From Paenibacillus terrigena DSM 21567 (GTDB lineage: Bacteria > Bacillota > Bacilli > Paenibacillales > Paenibacillaceae), in NCBI RefSeq assembly GCF_000374845.1, contig NZ_KB895412.1, forward strand, positions 567,056 to 631,055: a stretch of 64,000 nt of DNA, written 5' to 3'. The translations under genes and the position numbers were made by a program. The notes below the pieces were generated by a model. The model was not told where the DNA came from, did not search any database, and was given only the letters and a program-made list of their open reading frames with translations. This document shows, one piece after another, positions 1 through 8,668 of the stretch. Position 1 is the stretch's first letter; every line of letters starts with the position of its first letter.

Positions 1-542
1 AGGGAAATAAGGGTAAGACTTCACCGTCTGATGCTTCGCAATCCTTTCCCGTATTTGATCTGACGAAGTATGGCGAGAAGCGTGATGCCGCGGCGAAGCT
101 ATCGCTGAATACAGCTTTTACACAGGAATTAACCCTGCGTCTGAACACGGCGATGAAGGGTGGGAAGATGGTCTATATGATCAATGATAAAGTGTTTCCA
201 GACACGGATCCGATTCCGGTAAAGTCGGGGGACAAGGTAAAAGTAACGTTGATGAATGAATCCAAGACCGATGACCATCCGATGCATCTGCACGGTCACT
301 TTTTCCAAGTGCTCAGCAAAGACGGCAAGCCTATTGAGGGATCCGATCTCGTAAAAGATACGTTAAACCTGAAGCCGGGAGAGCAATATGTGATTGCATT
401 TGAGGCGGATAATCCGGGAGAGTGGATGTTCCATTGCCATGATCTGCACCATGCTTCCGCAGGAATGGTAACCGAGGTGAACTATTCGGATTATAAGAAG
501 GCGTACGTACCAGACCCGAGTGTAGGGAATATGCCGGAATAA
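1..542 (+). CDS. multicopper oxidase, C-terminal part (5' end outside window)
   Basis: The reading frame is open from base 3 and starts before the window, so this is the C-terminal ~179 residues. It carries the type 2/3 copper motif HPMHLHGHFF and the closing motif MFHCHDLHHASAGM, which holds the His-Cys-His cluster of the T1/T3 sites. Both are hallmarks of the last cupredoxin domain of multicopper oxidases (laccase or copper-efflux oxidase type). The family oxidises metals or phenolics and reduces O2 to water, usually outside the membrane. The protein ends about 25 residues past the Cys-His cluster. A hairpin follows the stop codon. The exact subfamily cannot be set without the N-terminal domains. 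Confidence 0.93.
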   Translation, partial: GNKGKTSPSDASQSFPVFDLTKYGEKRDAAAKLSLNTAFTQELTLRLNTAMKGGKMVYMINDKVFPDTDPIPVKSGDKVKVTLMNESKTDDHPMHLHGHFFQVLSKDGKPIEGSDLVKDTLNLKPGEQYVIAFEADNPGEWMFHCHDLHHASAGMVTEVNYSDYKKAYVPDPSVGNMPE

Positions 543-555
543 GATATATGAAAAA

Positions 556-614
556 AAACACCCTCTTGCGACATGATCACTTGTAGATAAGGGATCAAGA
601 CGCAGAGGGTGTTT
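556..614 (+). terminator. hairpin terminator after the multicopper oxidase
   Basis: AAACACCCTCTTGCG at 556-570 pairs with CGCAGAGGGTGTTT at 601-614 around a ~30-nt loop, with a T-rich tail (gttgtt). An A-run on the left side means it could also act on the other strand. Confidence 0.6.
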
Positions 615-650
615 GTTGTTATTGAAGAGTTAGTAGCAGTAAAACGGCGG

Positions 651-790
651 TTTATGTTGGATTTTGTCCAAGATAAGACGCTGAATTGCGGCTATTGTTC
701 CTCTATATTGTATTTGTGTAGGATAGAAGCTTTATATCGCCACATGTTCCACTTATACTGCCTAAAGTTCGTGCAAAAATACAGGATAGC
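651..790. repeat. degenerate ~50-bp intergenic repeats (locus 1)
   Basis: The stretch between the oxidase and the helicase has no convincing gene. It holds diverged copies of a motif resembling TTTATGTTGGAT...GATA, with GATA endings near 671, 721 and 784. The same motif occurs at 17797-17934. Copies here are poorly conserved, so the unit boundaries are approximate. Confidence 0.4.
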
Positions 791-866
791 GCGCTATTGG
801 AGGATAATAACCCCTTAGTTAATGTAAATATCCATGATAGCGGGTGCTCGAAGTTAGACGTGTAAT

Positions 867-2678
867 CTATCTTCTGCCGCGCCCGCTGTTGCCACCACGA
901 CTACCGCGGCCTGAATCTTGGCGTCCGCCACGTCCCGCTGGTTGTGTAGAGCGACTACTGCTGCGCTCACCGCGCCCTGCGGATTGCGCCGCGCGCCCGA
1001 AGTCGCGCTCACCGCGCCCCGCGGATTGCGCCGCGCGCCCGAAGTCGCGCTCGCCGCGCCCTGCGGATTGCGCCGCGCGCCCGAAGTCGCGCTCGCCGCG
1101 CCCTGCGGATTGCGCCGCGCGCCCGAAGTCGCGCTCGCCGCGCCCCGCGGATTGCGCCGCGCGCCCGAAGTCGCGCTCGCCGCGTCCGGCAGATTGAGCC
1201 GCGCGTCCGAAGTCGCGCTCACCGCGTCCCGCGGATTGAGTCGCGCGCCCGAAGTCGCGCTCACCGCGTCCCGCGGGTTGAGCCGCGCGCCCGAAGTCGC
1301 GCTCACCGCGTCCCGCGGGTTGAGCCGCGCGCCCGAAGTCGCGCTCGCCGCGTCCCGCGGATTGCGCTGCGCGCCCGCCGCTGCGCTCCTCGCGCTGTGC
1401 GCCACGGCCTGCTGCGCTGCCGCGGGAAGCCCCGCGCTCGCTGTTGCGCCCTGCGCCTCGACGCTCACCACCACCACCACGACCCGCCTTCGGCGCGTCC
1501 GTGCGGTTCTGGCGTCCCGCTTTGGCTAGGGATGCCTTCGCGTCGCCCGTGCGCTCAAGCCCTGCGGCACCGAGCTGGCGCTTCGGCAGCGTCATGCGGA
1601 TGCCGCGCTCGATGACTTCTAGCGCTCCGCGATCATGCGATGTCACGAATGTAATCGCGGTACCTGTATTCCCGGCACGGCCTGTCCGTCCAATGCGGTG
1701 AATGTAGAGCTCAGCGTCAGCCGGGATATCATAGTTGAAGACATGCGTGACGCCTTCGATATCAAGGCCGCGTGCAGCCATATCTGTCGCGACGAGGATT
1801 TGCAGCTTCGCTTCACGGAATTTCTTCATGACCTGTTCACGCTTCGCTTGCGTCAGGTCACCGTGAAGTTCGTCCGATGCGTATCCTTGCTCTTGCAGCT
1901 CTTGATTCAGCTTGCTCGCCCGGCGCTTGGTCCGGCAGAACACGACAGCTAGATACGGATGCTGCTGCTCGATCAAGGTGCAGAGGTCGTTGAATTTCGA
2001 GCGATCCGACACCTGCATCGCAATTTGAGTAATTTCCGTTAATGTAACTTGTTTCGCTTCCACTTTCACATGGTGCGGCTGCTTCATATAAGCTTGTGCT
2101 AATTGACGCACTTGCTGCGGCATCGTCGCAGAGAAGAGTAATGTCTGACGACGTGTAGGCGTCTGAACAATAATATCCTGAACATCCGTCAAGAAGCCCA
2201 TGTGCAGCATTTGGTCCGCTTCATCCAGGACGAGCATTTTCAGCTTGCCGAGCGTGATCGAACCGCGGCGAAGATGGTCGAGCAATCGCCCAGGCGTTGC
2301 TACAACGATGTGGACAGCGCCTTCAAGCTTACGCAGCTGTCGTTCAACATCTTGTCCACCGTAAGCTGCGAGGACGCGTGCACCTACGACGGGAGCAAGC
2401 TTTTTCAGCTCCGATGTGATCTGGATAGCAAGCTCACGCGTCGGTGTCAGGATAAGCCCTTGTACACCGTCATTATTTACATTAATACGCTCGAGCATTG
2501 GCAATACGAATGCGAGCGTCTTCCCCGTACCTGTCTGCGCTTCGGCGATGACATCATGTTCATTTTGTATAAATGGAATGGACTCTTCTTGAATAGGTGT
2601 CGGGGATGAGATCCCGAGCTCCTGCAGCTTCAGGACGAGTTCCGTTCGAAGGCCTAATTTGTTAAATGGTTTTGTCAT
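867..2678 (-). CDS. DEAD-box ATP-dependent RNA helicase with tandem RGG-rich tail
   Basis: About 603 residues. The helicase core (about residues 1-370) shows the Q-motif context FNKLGL...PTPIQ, motif I AQTGTGKT, Ia PTRELAIQ, II DEAD, III SAT and VI HRIGRTGRAG, so it should unwind RNA using ATP. The C-terminal ~200 residues are a basic low-complexity tail. Nine near-perfect copies of a 14-residue unit (AGRGERDFGRAAQS) are followed by a tenth degenerate unit and an RGG-type end, likely for RNA binding. I chose the ATG at 2678 because AAGGGAG lies 12 nt upstream. An in-frame ATG at 2702 lacks a site. It resembles CshA/DeaD-type proteins, but I cannot choose a symbol. Members often act in cold adaptation and RNA decay. 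Confidence 0.93.
   Translation of the reverse strand: MTKPFNKLGLRTELVLKLQELGISSPTPIQEESIPFIQNEHDVIAEAQTGTGKTLAFVLPMLERINVNNDGVQGLILTPTRELAIQITSELKKLAPVVGARVLAAYGGQDVERQLRKLEGAVHIVVATPGRLLDHLRRGSITLGKLKMLVLDEADQMLHMGFLTDVQDIIVQTPTRRQTLLFSATMPQQVRQLAQAYMKQPHHVKVEAKQVTLTEITQIAMQVSDRSKFNDLCTLIEQQHPYLAVVFCRTKRRASKLNQELQEQGYASDELHGDLTQAKREQVMKKFREAKLQILVATDMAARGLDIEGVTHVFNYDIPADAELYIHRIGRTGRAGNTGTAITFVTSHDRGALEVIERGIRMTLPKRQLGAAGLERTGDAKASLAKAGRQNRTDAPKAGRGGGGERRGAGRNSERGASRGSAAGRGAQREERSGGRAAQSAGRGERDFGRAAQPAGRGERDFGRAAQPAGRGERDFGRATQSAGRGERDFGRAAQSAGRGERDFGRAAQSAGRGERDFGRAAQSAGRGERDFGRAAQSAGRGERDFGRAAQSAGRGERDFGRAAQSAGRGERSSSRSTQPAGRGGRQDSGRGSRGGNSGRGRR
965..1381 (-). repeat. 42-bp tandem coding repeats in helicase tail
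   Basis: About ten head-to-tail units of 42 bp encode the RGERDFGRA repeat. Units differ by few substitutions (CCC/TCC, GCG/ACG), and the GC content is far above the surroundings. Because the unit is a multiple of three and GC-rich, several other frames are open across it by chance. Confidence 0.9.
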
Positions 2679-2702
2679 GAGATTGATGAGCTCCCTTATC
2701 AT

Positions 2703-3070
2703 AAATTCCTGTTGCTATTGTAACATGCGCGGCGTCTTAAGCAAGCAGCGGCGGCATCTTCCGTTTTCTTGTTACCGCGGTACAGCATATATCCTTTACT
2801 GTGGTTGGGTGGATTTGGTATGTATTGTTTTCCAGTTATCTATTGACTATTATCATTGAATCAGGGCATACTGTGAAAACATTCTCATAGAAGAAGTTCA
2901 TAAGCTAACTTCGTTTCATCCGAACTAAGTAATTGCATATGAGGTAGTTTACTGCAAAATCGATAAGGTACAAGTATGATAATTATTTGAACCATATCAT
3001 ATGAAGGAATTAATGAATCAAGCAGTGTTTTCCCACACTACATCTTAGATTACACAATAAGGGGTTATTT
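2703..3070. other. intergenic region between divergent helicase and symporter genes
   Basis: Divergent promoter region of ~370 bp. It is AT-rich in the right half (2860-3060). I see no gene, and no hairpin or promoter that I can defend. Confidence 0.4.
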
Positions 3071-4417
3071 ATGTCAAAGAAGTCACAGCAGCGCAACAAC
3101 ACGGATCAATTCTCATCTTTTGGTTTCATTATGGCTGCAATCGGCAGCGCCGTAGGTATCGGGAACATGTGGAAATTTCCCTATCTTACCGGGAGTAACG
3201 GAGGGGGAGCCTTCCTCTTTGTCTTTATCATTTGTTTAGTCTTGGTAGGTATTCCGATTCTACTCGCAGAGCTATCTTTGGGTCGTGCAGGTCGCGGCGA
3301 TGCGATGACTTGTTTTCAAGTATTGGCGGTTAAGCAGCGCAAGTTGTGGGCTAGCTTTGGGCTGTTATCCATCATCGCGGCATTTATGATCTATTCGTTC
3401 TATATTGTTGTTACGGGTTGGACGTTCAACTATGCGGTAGTATCATTCTCCGGTGCGTTATATCGTCAACCGGATTTTGCTGCGTATTTTAAGGAGTTCT
3501 CAGGAGGGGGCTGGCCTCTCTTCTATATGATCGTGACCGTCGTGATTGCGGCTCGCGTGCTGATGAAAGGCGTGTCCAAGGGGATTGAACTGTTCAATAA
3601 AATTCTGATTCCCGTCCTAGGCGTCTTACTTGTTGTATTAATGGGGGTATCCTTAACGCTTCCTGGTGCAAAAGCAGGCGTTGAGTTTTTCCTAAAACCT
3701 GATTTCTCGGAGCTATCGATTCAATCGACGCTCGTCGCACTTGGACAAGCGTTCTTCTCGTTATCACTAGGGATGGGGGCGATGGTCACGTACGGCGCTT
3801 ATGTGGAGAAAGATCAATCGCTAGGCAAAGCAACGCTCGCCGTGAGTGTCGGGAACATTATCTATGCGGTTATCGCGGGACTTATTATCTTCCCGATGAC
3901 CTTCTCGTATGGACTCGAGCCTACGGCAGGCCCAGGGCTGATCTTCGTTGCATTGCCAGCGGCTTTTGCGAATATGCCATTTGGACATATGCTCGGCGGT
4001 TTGTTCTTCCTGCTTATCGCATTCGCAGCGTTGACATCCTGCGTATCCGTTCTGGAGGTTATTATTGCGTTCGTCATCAAGCATTTAGGTTGGACACGTC
4101 GTCGTGCCGTCACCGTGCTGTCCTGCTTATCAGCGATTCTTGCGATTCCGATCTCCCTATCCGTCGGTGGTCCTATCGCGGAATGGAAGTTATTCGGCTT
4201 CAATCTGTTCGATTTGTTCGATTATATAGCATCGAATATATTCCTGCCGATTGCCGGGTTAGGGGTTACATTATTCATTGGTTATATCACCAAAGCTGGG
4301 GCGCAAGAAGCGAACCTGCAGCCGGGAATGAACAAGGTATGGCTCACCTTACTGCGTTATGTGGTCCCCGTCTTCGTGGTCCTTATCTTCCTGTATTCCA
4401 CAGGGCTTATTGCATAA
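3071..4417 (+). CDS. sodium-dependent transporter, NSS/SNF family (first copy)
   Basis: 448 residues, polytopic. Residues ~18-50 contain AAIGSAVGIGNMWKFPY then GSNGGGAF, the unwound TM1 sodium/substrate region of neurotransmitter:sodium symporters (LeuT/MhsT type). About eleven hydrophobic segments follow, the usual count for short bacterial members. The predicted role is Na+-coupled uptake of an amino acid; the substrate cannot be read from sequence. It is followed after 43 bp by a second paralogue in the same direction, so the two are probably co-transcribed. The ATG follows AAGGGGTTATTT. Confidence 0.92.
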   Translation: MSKKSQQRNNTDQFSSFGFIMAAIGSAVGIGNMWKFPYLTGSNGGGAFLFVFIICLVLVGIPILLAELSLGRAGRGDAMTCFQVLAVKQRKLWASFGLLSIIAAFMIYSFYIVVTGWTFNYAVVSFSGALYRQPDFAAYFKEFSGGGWPLFYMIVTVVIAARVLMKGVSKGIELFNKILIPVLGVLLVVLMGVSLTLPGAKAGVEFFLKPDFSELSIQSTLVALGQAFFSLSLGMGAMVTYGAYVEKDQSLGKATLAVSVGNIIYAVIAGLIIFPMTFSYGLEPTAGPGLIFVALPAAFANMPFGHMLGGLFFLLIAFAALTSCVSVLEVIIAFVIKHLGWTRRRAVTVLSCLSAILAIPISLSVGGPIAEWKLFGFNLFDLFDYIASNIFLPIAGLGVTLFIGYITKAGAQEANLQPGMNKVWLTLLRYVVPVFVVLIFLYSTGLIA

Positions 4418-4460
4418 TACTTCACGACAACTCGTGCAGACAGGAGAAATTGCATTTATT

Positions 4461-5810
4461 ATGGCGAACAACAGAACAGCGCTTGAGACAAAACAAGCCA
4501 CAGATCAATTCAGTAGTGCCGGCTTTATTCTAGCTGCGATCGGCAGTTCCGTCGGCCTTGGAAACATGTGGATGTTCCCTTATATTACGGGACAGAACGG
4601 AGGCGGAGCTTTTGTTCTCCTCTTTTTCTTATGTCTCCTCGTCGTCGGGATGCCTGTCTTGTTGGCAGAGCTTGCGATTGGGCGGGGTGGGCGCGGGGAT
4701 GCAGCTTCCTCATTCCGTAATCTAACCACACGCAGAATATGGCATAAGAGCGGAATTTTCCTTGTTATCGGCGCATTCTTGTTATTTACGTTCTATAGTG
4801 TCGTTGCCGGTTGGACGCTGCAGTATACGCTGCAATCGTTTGTTGGTGATCTCTATTCGAATCCGAATTACACGGAGACATTTGCGCAATATACGAGCGG
4901 ATGGATGCCAATATTCTGGCAGATTATAATTTTCATCATTACAGGCTGGATTGTAGCCAAAGGGATCTCCGGCGGGATTGAGAAGTTCAATAAAATCGTA
5001 CTTCCAGCACTATTGATCATCTTAGTCGTTCTTATGGTGCGCGCGTTATTTTTACCTGGTGCAGGGGAAGGGGTTTCTTTCTTCTTGAAGCCCGATTTCT
5101 CGGAATTGACGGTGGATTCCTTACTGCAAGCACTGGGTCAAGCGTTCTTCTCGCTCTCACTTGGGGTCGGGGGGATGATGACGTACGGTGCTTATGTGGA
5201 GAAGAATCAGTCGCTCAGTCAAGCAACCGTAGCGATTACGGGGGGCAGTGTGGTGTATGCGTTGATTGCCGGACTCATTATTTTTCCGACCACCTTCTCC
5301 TTCGGCATTGCGCCAAGCTCAGGGCCAGGACTTGTGTTTATCGCGCTTCCTGCTGCGTTCTCATCGATGCCTTTCGGGCACATGTTCGGGGCCTTCTTCT
5401 TCATTCTGCTCGCCATTGCGGCGTTGACTTCAGCAATTTCGATGGTTGAGGTACCCGTTGCATATTGTATGAATCGTTGGCAGTGGAGCCGGAAGAAAGC
5501 AGCCACGCTTGTACTAATTGTTTGTTATGTGTTTGCGTTACCCTGTGTTCTCTCCGCAGGCGGTGTGCTTAGTTCTTATACGTTAGGCGGCAAAAATGTC
5601 TTTGACTGGATGAACTACATCACCTCGAATATTATGCTGCCGCTCGGCGGACTCATGATTACGATCTTTGTCGGTTACGTATGGACGAGGTCGGTGGAAG
5701 AGGCAGGGCTTAGCTCGGGATGGTTCAAAGCTTGGATTTTCACACTGCGGTATATTGCTCCATTATTAATTATATTGATCTTGTTATCATCGATTGGTCT
5801 ATTGAAATAA
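4461..5810 (+). CDS. sodium-dependent transporter, NSS/SNF family (second copy)
   Basis: 449 residues from the ATG at 4461, preceded by CAGGAGAAA. The open frame extends upstream into the first gene, but that part is not family-like. It has the same TM1 signature (AAIGSSVGLGNMWMFPY, GQNGGGAF) and the shared core KPDFSEL....LGQAFFSLSLG. It is clearly homologous to its neighbour but diverged, so this is an old tandem duplication, possibly with different substrates or a heteromeric pair. A terminator follows. Confidence 0.92.
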   Translation: MANNRTALETKQATDQFSSAGFILAAIGSSVGLGNMWMFPYITGQNGGGAFVLLFFLCLLVVGMPVLLAELAIGRGGRGDAASSFRNLTTRRIWHKSGIFLVIGAFLLFTFYSVVAGWTLQYTLQSFVGDLYSNPNYTETFAQYTSGWMPIFWQIIIFIITGWIVAKGISGGIEKFNKIVLPALLIILVVLMVRALFLPGAGEGVSFFLKPDFSELTVDSLLQALGQAFFSLSLGVGGMMTYGAYVEKNQSLSQATVAITGGSVVYALIAGLIIFPTTFSFGIAPSSGPGLVFIALPAAFSSMPFGHMFGAFFFILLAIAALTSAISMVEVPVAYCMNRWQWSRKKAATLVLIVCYVFALPCVLSAGGVLSSYTLGGKNVFDWMNYITSNIMLPLGGLMITIFVGYVWTRSVEEAGLSSGWFKAWIFTLRYIAPLLIILILLSSIGLLK

Positions 5811-5825
5811 AGCGAGAACCGAGTA

Positions 5826-5868
5826 GCGTCTACAGCCCTTTTACGTGGTTAGAGTAGACGCCTTTTTT
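5826..5868 (+). terminator. terminator after the symporter pair
   Basis: GCGTCTAC (5826-5833) pairs with GTAGACGC (5854-5861), followed by CTTTTTTAT. Confidence 0.85.
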
Positions 5869-5957
5869 ATGTGTATACATAGAGAATTCTAACGCATCTT
5901 GTTCAGATGAAATTAAGATTGAGTTAAACTGGGGGAAAATTTTTTTATGTATTTTCT

Positions 5958-5986
5958 TGCAACATTTTGTGGAACCCTCCCGTTAA
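5958..5986 (+). promoter_or_regulatory. ECF sigma-type promoter of the repeat protein gene
   Basis: TGCAAC at 5958-5963 and CGTTAA at 5981-5986 are separated by 17 bp. This resembles the -35 AAC / -10 CGT architecture of extracytoplasmic-function sigma factors in Bacillales. It lies ~100 bp upstream of the secreted protein gene. The match is by eye. Confidence 0.55.
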
Positions 5987-6087
5987 GGAGTATGTATGCA
6001 AGAGCACATCATAGAAACATGGCCATGAAAAGAATGAAACACCAAGCAGCAACCATAAAATTTAGATGACAATGGAGGAATTACATC

Positions 6088-8517
6088 ATGAACAAATTTT
6101 ACAAAGTACTCGCTACGGCAACAATTCTAGCAATGGCAGCAGTCCCTGTGGCAAGCGCGCATCAATCGCAGCAAGTACCTAGCATTGCGGTATGCCCTCC
6201 AGGTCCAGTTGATCAAGCGGATCTGAAGAAAGATGTATCTATCTTGAATGCGAATGCGAAGAGCAACCAGAACAAACACGACAAAGAACATAACGAGAAC
6301 AAAGAAAATAAAGAAAACAAACATAATGAAGATAAAGAACATAAAGAACATAAAGAACATAAAGAACATAAAGAAGATAAAGAACATAAAGAGCAAAGAC
6401 AAGTTCTTGGTACAGTCGGCCAAATTACGAACTATACAAATAATCAGAACGGCAAGTACATAACAGTAGTCGGGAGAGGCGTTACGGCGAAAGATCAAAG
6501 CGATATGATTCTCGCGATCACAAAAGATACAAAGATTATTAATTCCAAGGGGAAAAAGGTTAGCATAGATTCCATCATCAAGGGTGGAAAAGCGGTAAAA
6601 GTATTCTATGGTCCAGTGATGACAAAGAGCTTGCCGCCAAGAGGCACGGCGATAACGGTAATCGAACAAGATCAAGCGATGAACGGTGTTATTGGTAAAG
6701 TTACGGAAGCGAAGAATAGCAAAGTCGTCGTGACAGGCAAGAACATTTATAATGGCAAAGAAGAGACGATTGTGCTTCAGCTTACAGGCCACACGCCAAT
6801 CGTGGATCAAAACGGCAAGAAGATTGAGCGCAAAGACATTACAAAAGGTATGAGCATTGAAGCGTTCTACGGCCCGCATACAACAAAGAGCGTTCCTGCA
6901 CAAGCGAAAGCGAGCTACATTATTGTGAATAAGGAGCAACAAGTGCAAGAGCTTGGAACAAGCGGCGTGATCGTGGAGAAGAATGACAGTCAAATCACGG
7001 TTGTAGGTACGCCTGCAGCGCAAGGTGGACAGAAGGAAATCAAGCTTAATGTGACTGATAACACAGTTATCGTGAATGAAAAAGGCGAGAAGCTGACGAA
7101 AGATACACTTAAAGCGAACCAAAACGTAGATGTCTTCTACGGACCAGCGATGACATTCAGCTTGCCACCAATGGGCAATGCAACGAAAATCGTTGTTAAA
7201 GGACAAGAATCGGTTAAAGCCGAGGGAACAATCGAGAAATCGGATTTTGCCAAAGGTTCGCAAATTTATCTGAACGTAAACTCGGATGACAACAAGGTGA
7301 ATGATATTGTTCTAAATATCAACAAAGATACGAAAATCGTGAACCTTCATGGCAACCAAGTGGAATTGAAGCCAGGCATGAAAATTGTTGCTTTCCATTC
7401 TCAAATCATGACGATGTCGATTCCTGGAATCACAGATGCTAATATGATCGTTATTACTGAGGAACAACAAGTACAATTGCCAGGTACTGACGGCATCGTG
7501 ACAGATGTGAACGGGGACCGCGTGACGGTTGTCGGCAATCCGCTTGAGCAAGGTGGACAACAACAAATTATTCTTACTGTCGATAAAGATACAGTGATCG
7601 TGAATGAAAAAGGCCAAGTGCTCAGCAAGGATGCTATCAAACCGAATGTAAGTGTCGAAGCAACGTATGGCCCAATCATGACGGCGAGCTTCCCAGCGAT
7701 GTCGCATGCGAGCAAAATTGTTGTTAAAGGTCAGGAGACTGTAAAAATCGAAGGTACAATCATGAAGGATCGTACAAACGATAAGCAGCTCTATGTGAAC
7801 GTGAAATCCGATAATGAAACGTCGAATGACGTGATTCTGAACGTTACAAAAGATACAAAAATCGTGAACATCCATGGCGGCGAAGCAAAATTGACACCAG
7901 GAACGAAGATCGTTGCGTACCACTCGCCAATCATGACGATGTCGCTACCAGGCATCACGAATGCGGAGTTGATCATCGTAACTGAAGCACAGCAAGAGCA
8001 ATTGCCAGGTACAGACGGCATCGTGACAGATGTGAACGGAGATCGCGTGACGGTTGTCGGCAATCCGCTTGAGCAAGGTGGACAACAACAAATTATTCTT
8101 ACTGTCGATAAAGATACTGTGATCGTGAACGAAAAAGGCCAAGTGCTTAGCAAGGATGCGATCAAACCGAATGTTAGTGTAGAAGCAACGTATGGCCCAA
8201 TCATGACGATGAGCTTCCCAGCGATGTCGCATGCGAACAAAATTGTTGTTAAAGGTCATGAGACTGTGAAAATCGAAGGTACAATCATGAAAGATCGTAC
8301 GAACGATAAGCAGCTGTATGTGAATGTGAAATCCGATAATGAATCGTCGAATGATGTGATTCTGAATATCACGAAAGAAACGAAAATCGTGAATATCCAT
8401 GGCGGCGAAGCGAAATTAACGCCAGGAACGAAAATCGTAGCTTACCATTCGCCGATCATGACGAAATCTCTTCCAGGCATCACAAATGCAGAATTGATCA
8501 TCGTTGTCTCTGAATAA
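6088..8517 (+). CDS. secreted protein with charged His/Lys/Glu linker and eight ~88-residue repeats
   Basis: 809 residues. The N-terminus is a signal peptide (MNKFYKVLATATILAMAAVPVASA). Residues ~55-105 are a low-complexity stretch rich in His, Lys, Glu, Asn and Asp with HKE/DKE units. The rest is eight repeats of ~85-90 residues, each with a pattern close to 'G-I---V---V', 'TKIVN--G' and a hallmark YGPxMTxSxP or HSxIMTxSxPG near its end. Odd and even repeats form two subtypes. The fold may be a small beta-barrel of the DUF5666 kind; that is inference. The His-rich linker and the repeated Met-containing motif could bind metal, but nothing proves it. The RBS is TGGAGGAATTACATC. An ECF-type promoter upstream and a strong terminator downstream make it monocistronic. 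Confidence 0.85.
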   Translation: MNKFYKVLATATILAMAAVPVASAHQSQQVPSIAVCPPGPVDQADLKKDVSILNANAKSNQNKHDKEHNENKENKENKHNEDKEHKEHKEHKEHKEDKEHKEQRQVLGTVGQITNYTNNQNGKYITVVGRGVTAKDQSDMILAITKDTKIINSKGKKVSIDSIIKGGKAVKVFYGPVMTKSLPPRGTAITVIEQDQAMNGVIGKVTEAKNSKVVVTGKNIYNGKEETIVLQLTGHTPIVDQNGKKIERKDITKGMSIEAFYGPHTTKSVPAQAKASYIIVNKEQQVQELGTSGVIVEKNDSQITVVGTPAAQGGQKEIKLNVTDNTVIVNEKGEKLTKDTLKANQNVDVFYGPAMTFSLPPMGNATKIVVKGQESVKAEGTIEKSDFAKGSQIYLNVNSDDNKVNDIVLNINKDTKIVNLHGNQVELKPGMKIVAFHSQIMTMSIPGITDANMIVITEEQQVQLPGTDGIVTDVNGDRVTVVGNPLEQGGQQQIILTVDKDTVIVNEKGQVLSKDAIKPNVSVEATYGPIMTASFPAMSHASKIVVKGQETVKIEGTIMKDRTNDKQLYVNVKSDNETSNDVILNVTKDTKIVNIHGGEAKLTPGTKIVAYHSPIMTMSLPGITNAELIIVTEAQQEQLPGTDGIVTDVNGDRVTVVGNPLEQGGQQQIILTVDKDTVIVNEKGQVLSKDAIKPNVSVEATYGPIMTMSFPAMSHANKIVVKGHETVKIEGTIMKDRTNDKQLYVNVKSDNESSNDVILNITKETKIVNIHGGEAKLTPGTKIVAYHSPIMTKSLPGITNAELIIVVSE
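7480..8517 (+). repeat. 525-bp recent tandem duplication inside the repeat protein gene
   Basis: The segment starting at 7480 recurs at 8005 with the same reading frame (525 bp, 175 codons). The protein differs at only a few residues (for example MTASFP/MTMSFP and ETSN/ESSN). It covers repeats 5-6 and 7-8, showing that the array grows by doubling a two-repeat unit. Confidence 0.88.
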
Positions 8518-8536
8518 TCACTATCGTACAACAGAG

Positions 8537-8569
8537 CAGCCGCTCCCAGAAATGGGGCGGCTGTTTTTT
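8537..8569 (+). terminator. terminator after the repeat protein gene
   Basis: CAGCCGCTCC pairs with GGGGCGGCTG with an 8-nt loop, followed by TTTTTT. Confidence 0.9.
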
Positions 8570-8648
8570 GATGAGAAAATTGCTGAAGTGAGGGATTTCT
8601 TATAGGCGCTAATTCCACCAAGATATGTCAGGGAATGTTTAGTGATTA

Positions 8649-8657
8649 TGTTATAAT
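8649..8657 (+). promoter_or_regulatory. extended -10 promoter of the two-component operon
   Basis: TGTTATAAT is a perfect extended -10. There is no clear -35. The start of transcription would fall near 8664, only a few bases before the first ATG of the kinase, which bears on the choice of start codon. Confidence 0.6.
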
Positions 8658-8668
8658 GATGAAAATGC

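Noticed and set aside
651-790. CRISPR array
   Set aside because: Repeats are degenerate, unevenly spaced and lack nearby cas genes.
609-818. 69-residue plus-strand frame after the multicopper oxidase
   Set aside because: No ribosome site, Tyr/Cys/His-rich random composition, and it overlaps the degenerate intergenic repeats.
965-1381. CRISPR-like direct repeats
   Set aside because: Units are contiguous without spacers and encode an in-frame protein repeat.
844-1529. Open frames on plus and a second minus frame across the helicase tail
   Set aside because: They arise because the 42-bp GC-rich repeat is open in several frames. The helicase frame has motifs and an RBS; the others have Pro/Arg or Ala/Pro low complexity and none.
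6127-8400. Long minus-strand frames opposite the repeat protein
   Set aside because: They mirror the repeats of the plus-strand gene, which has a signal peptide, RBS, promoter and terminator.
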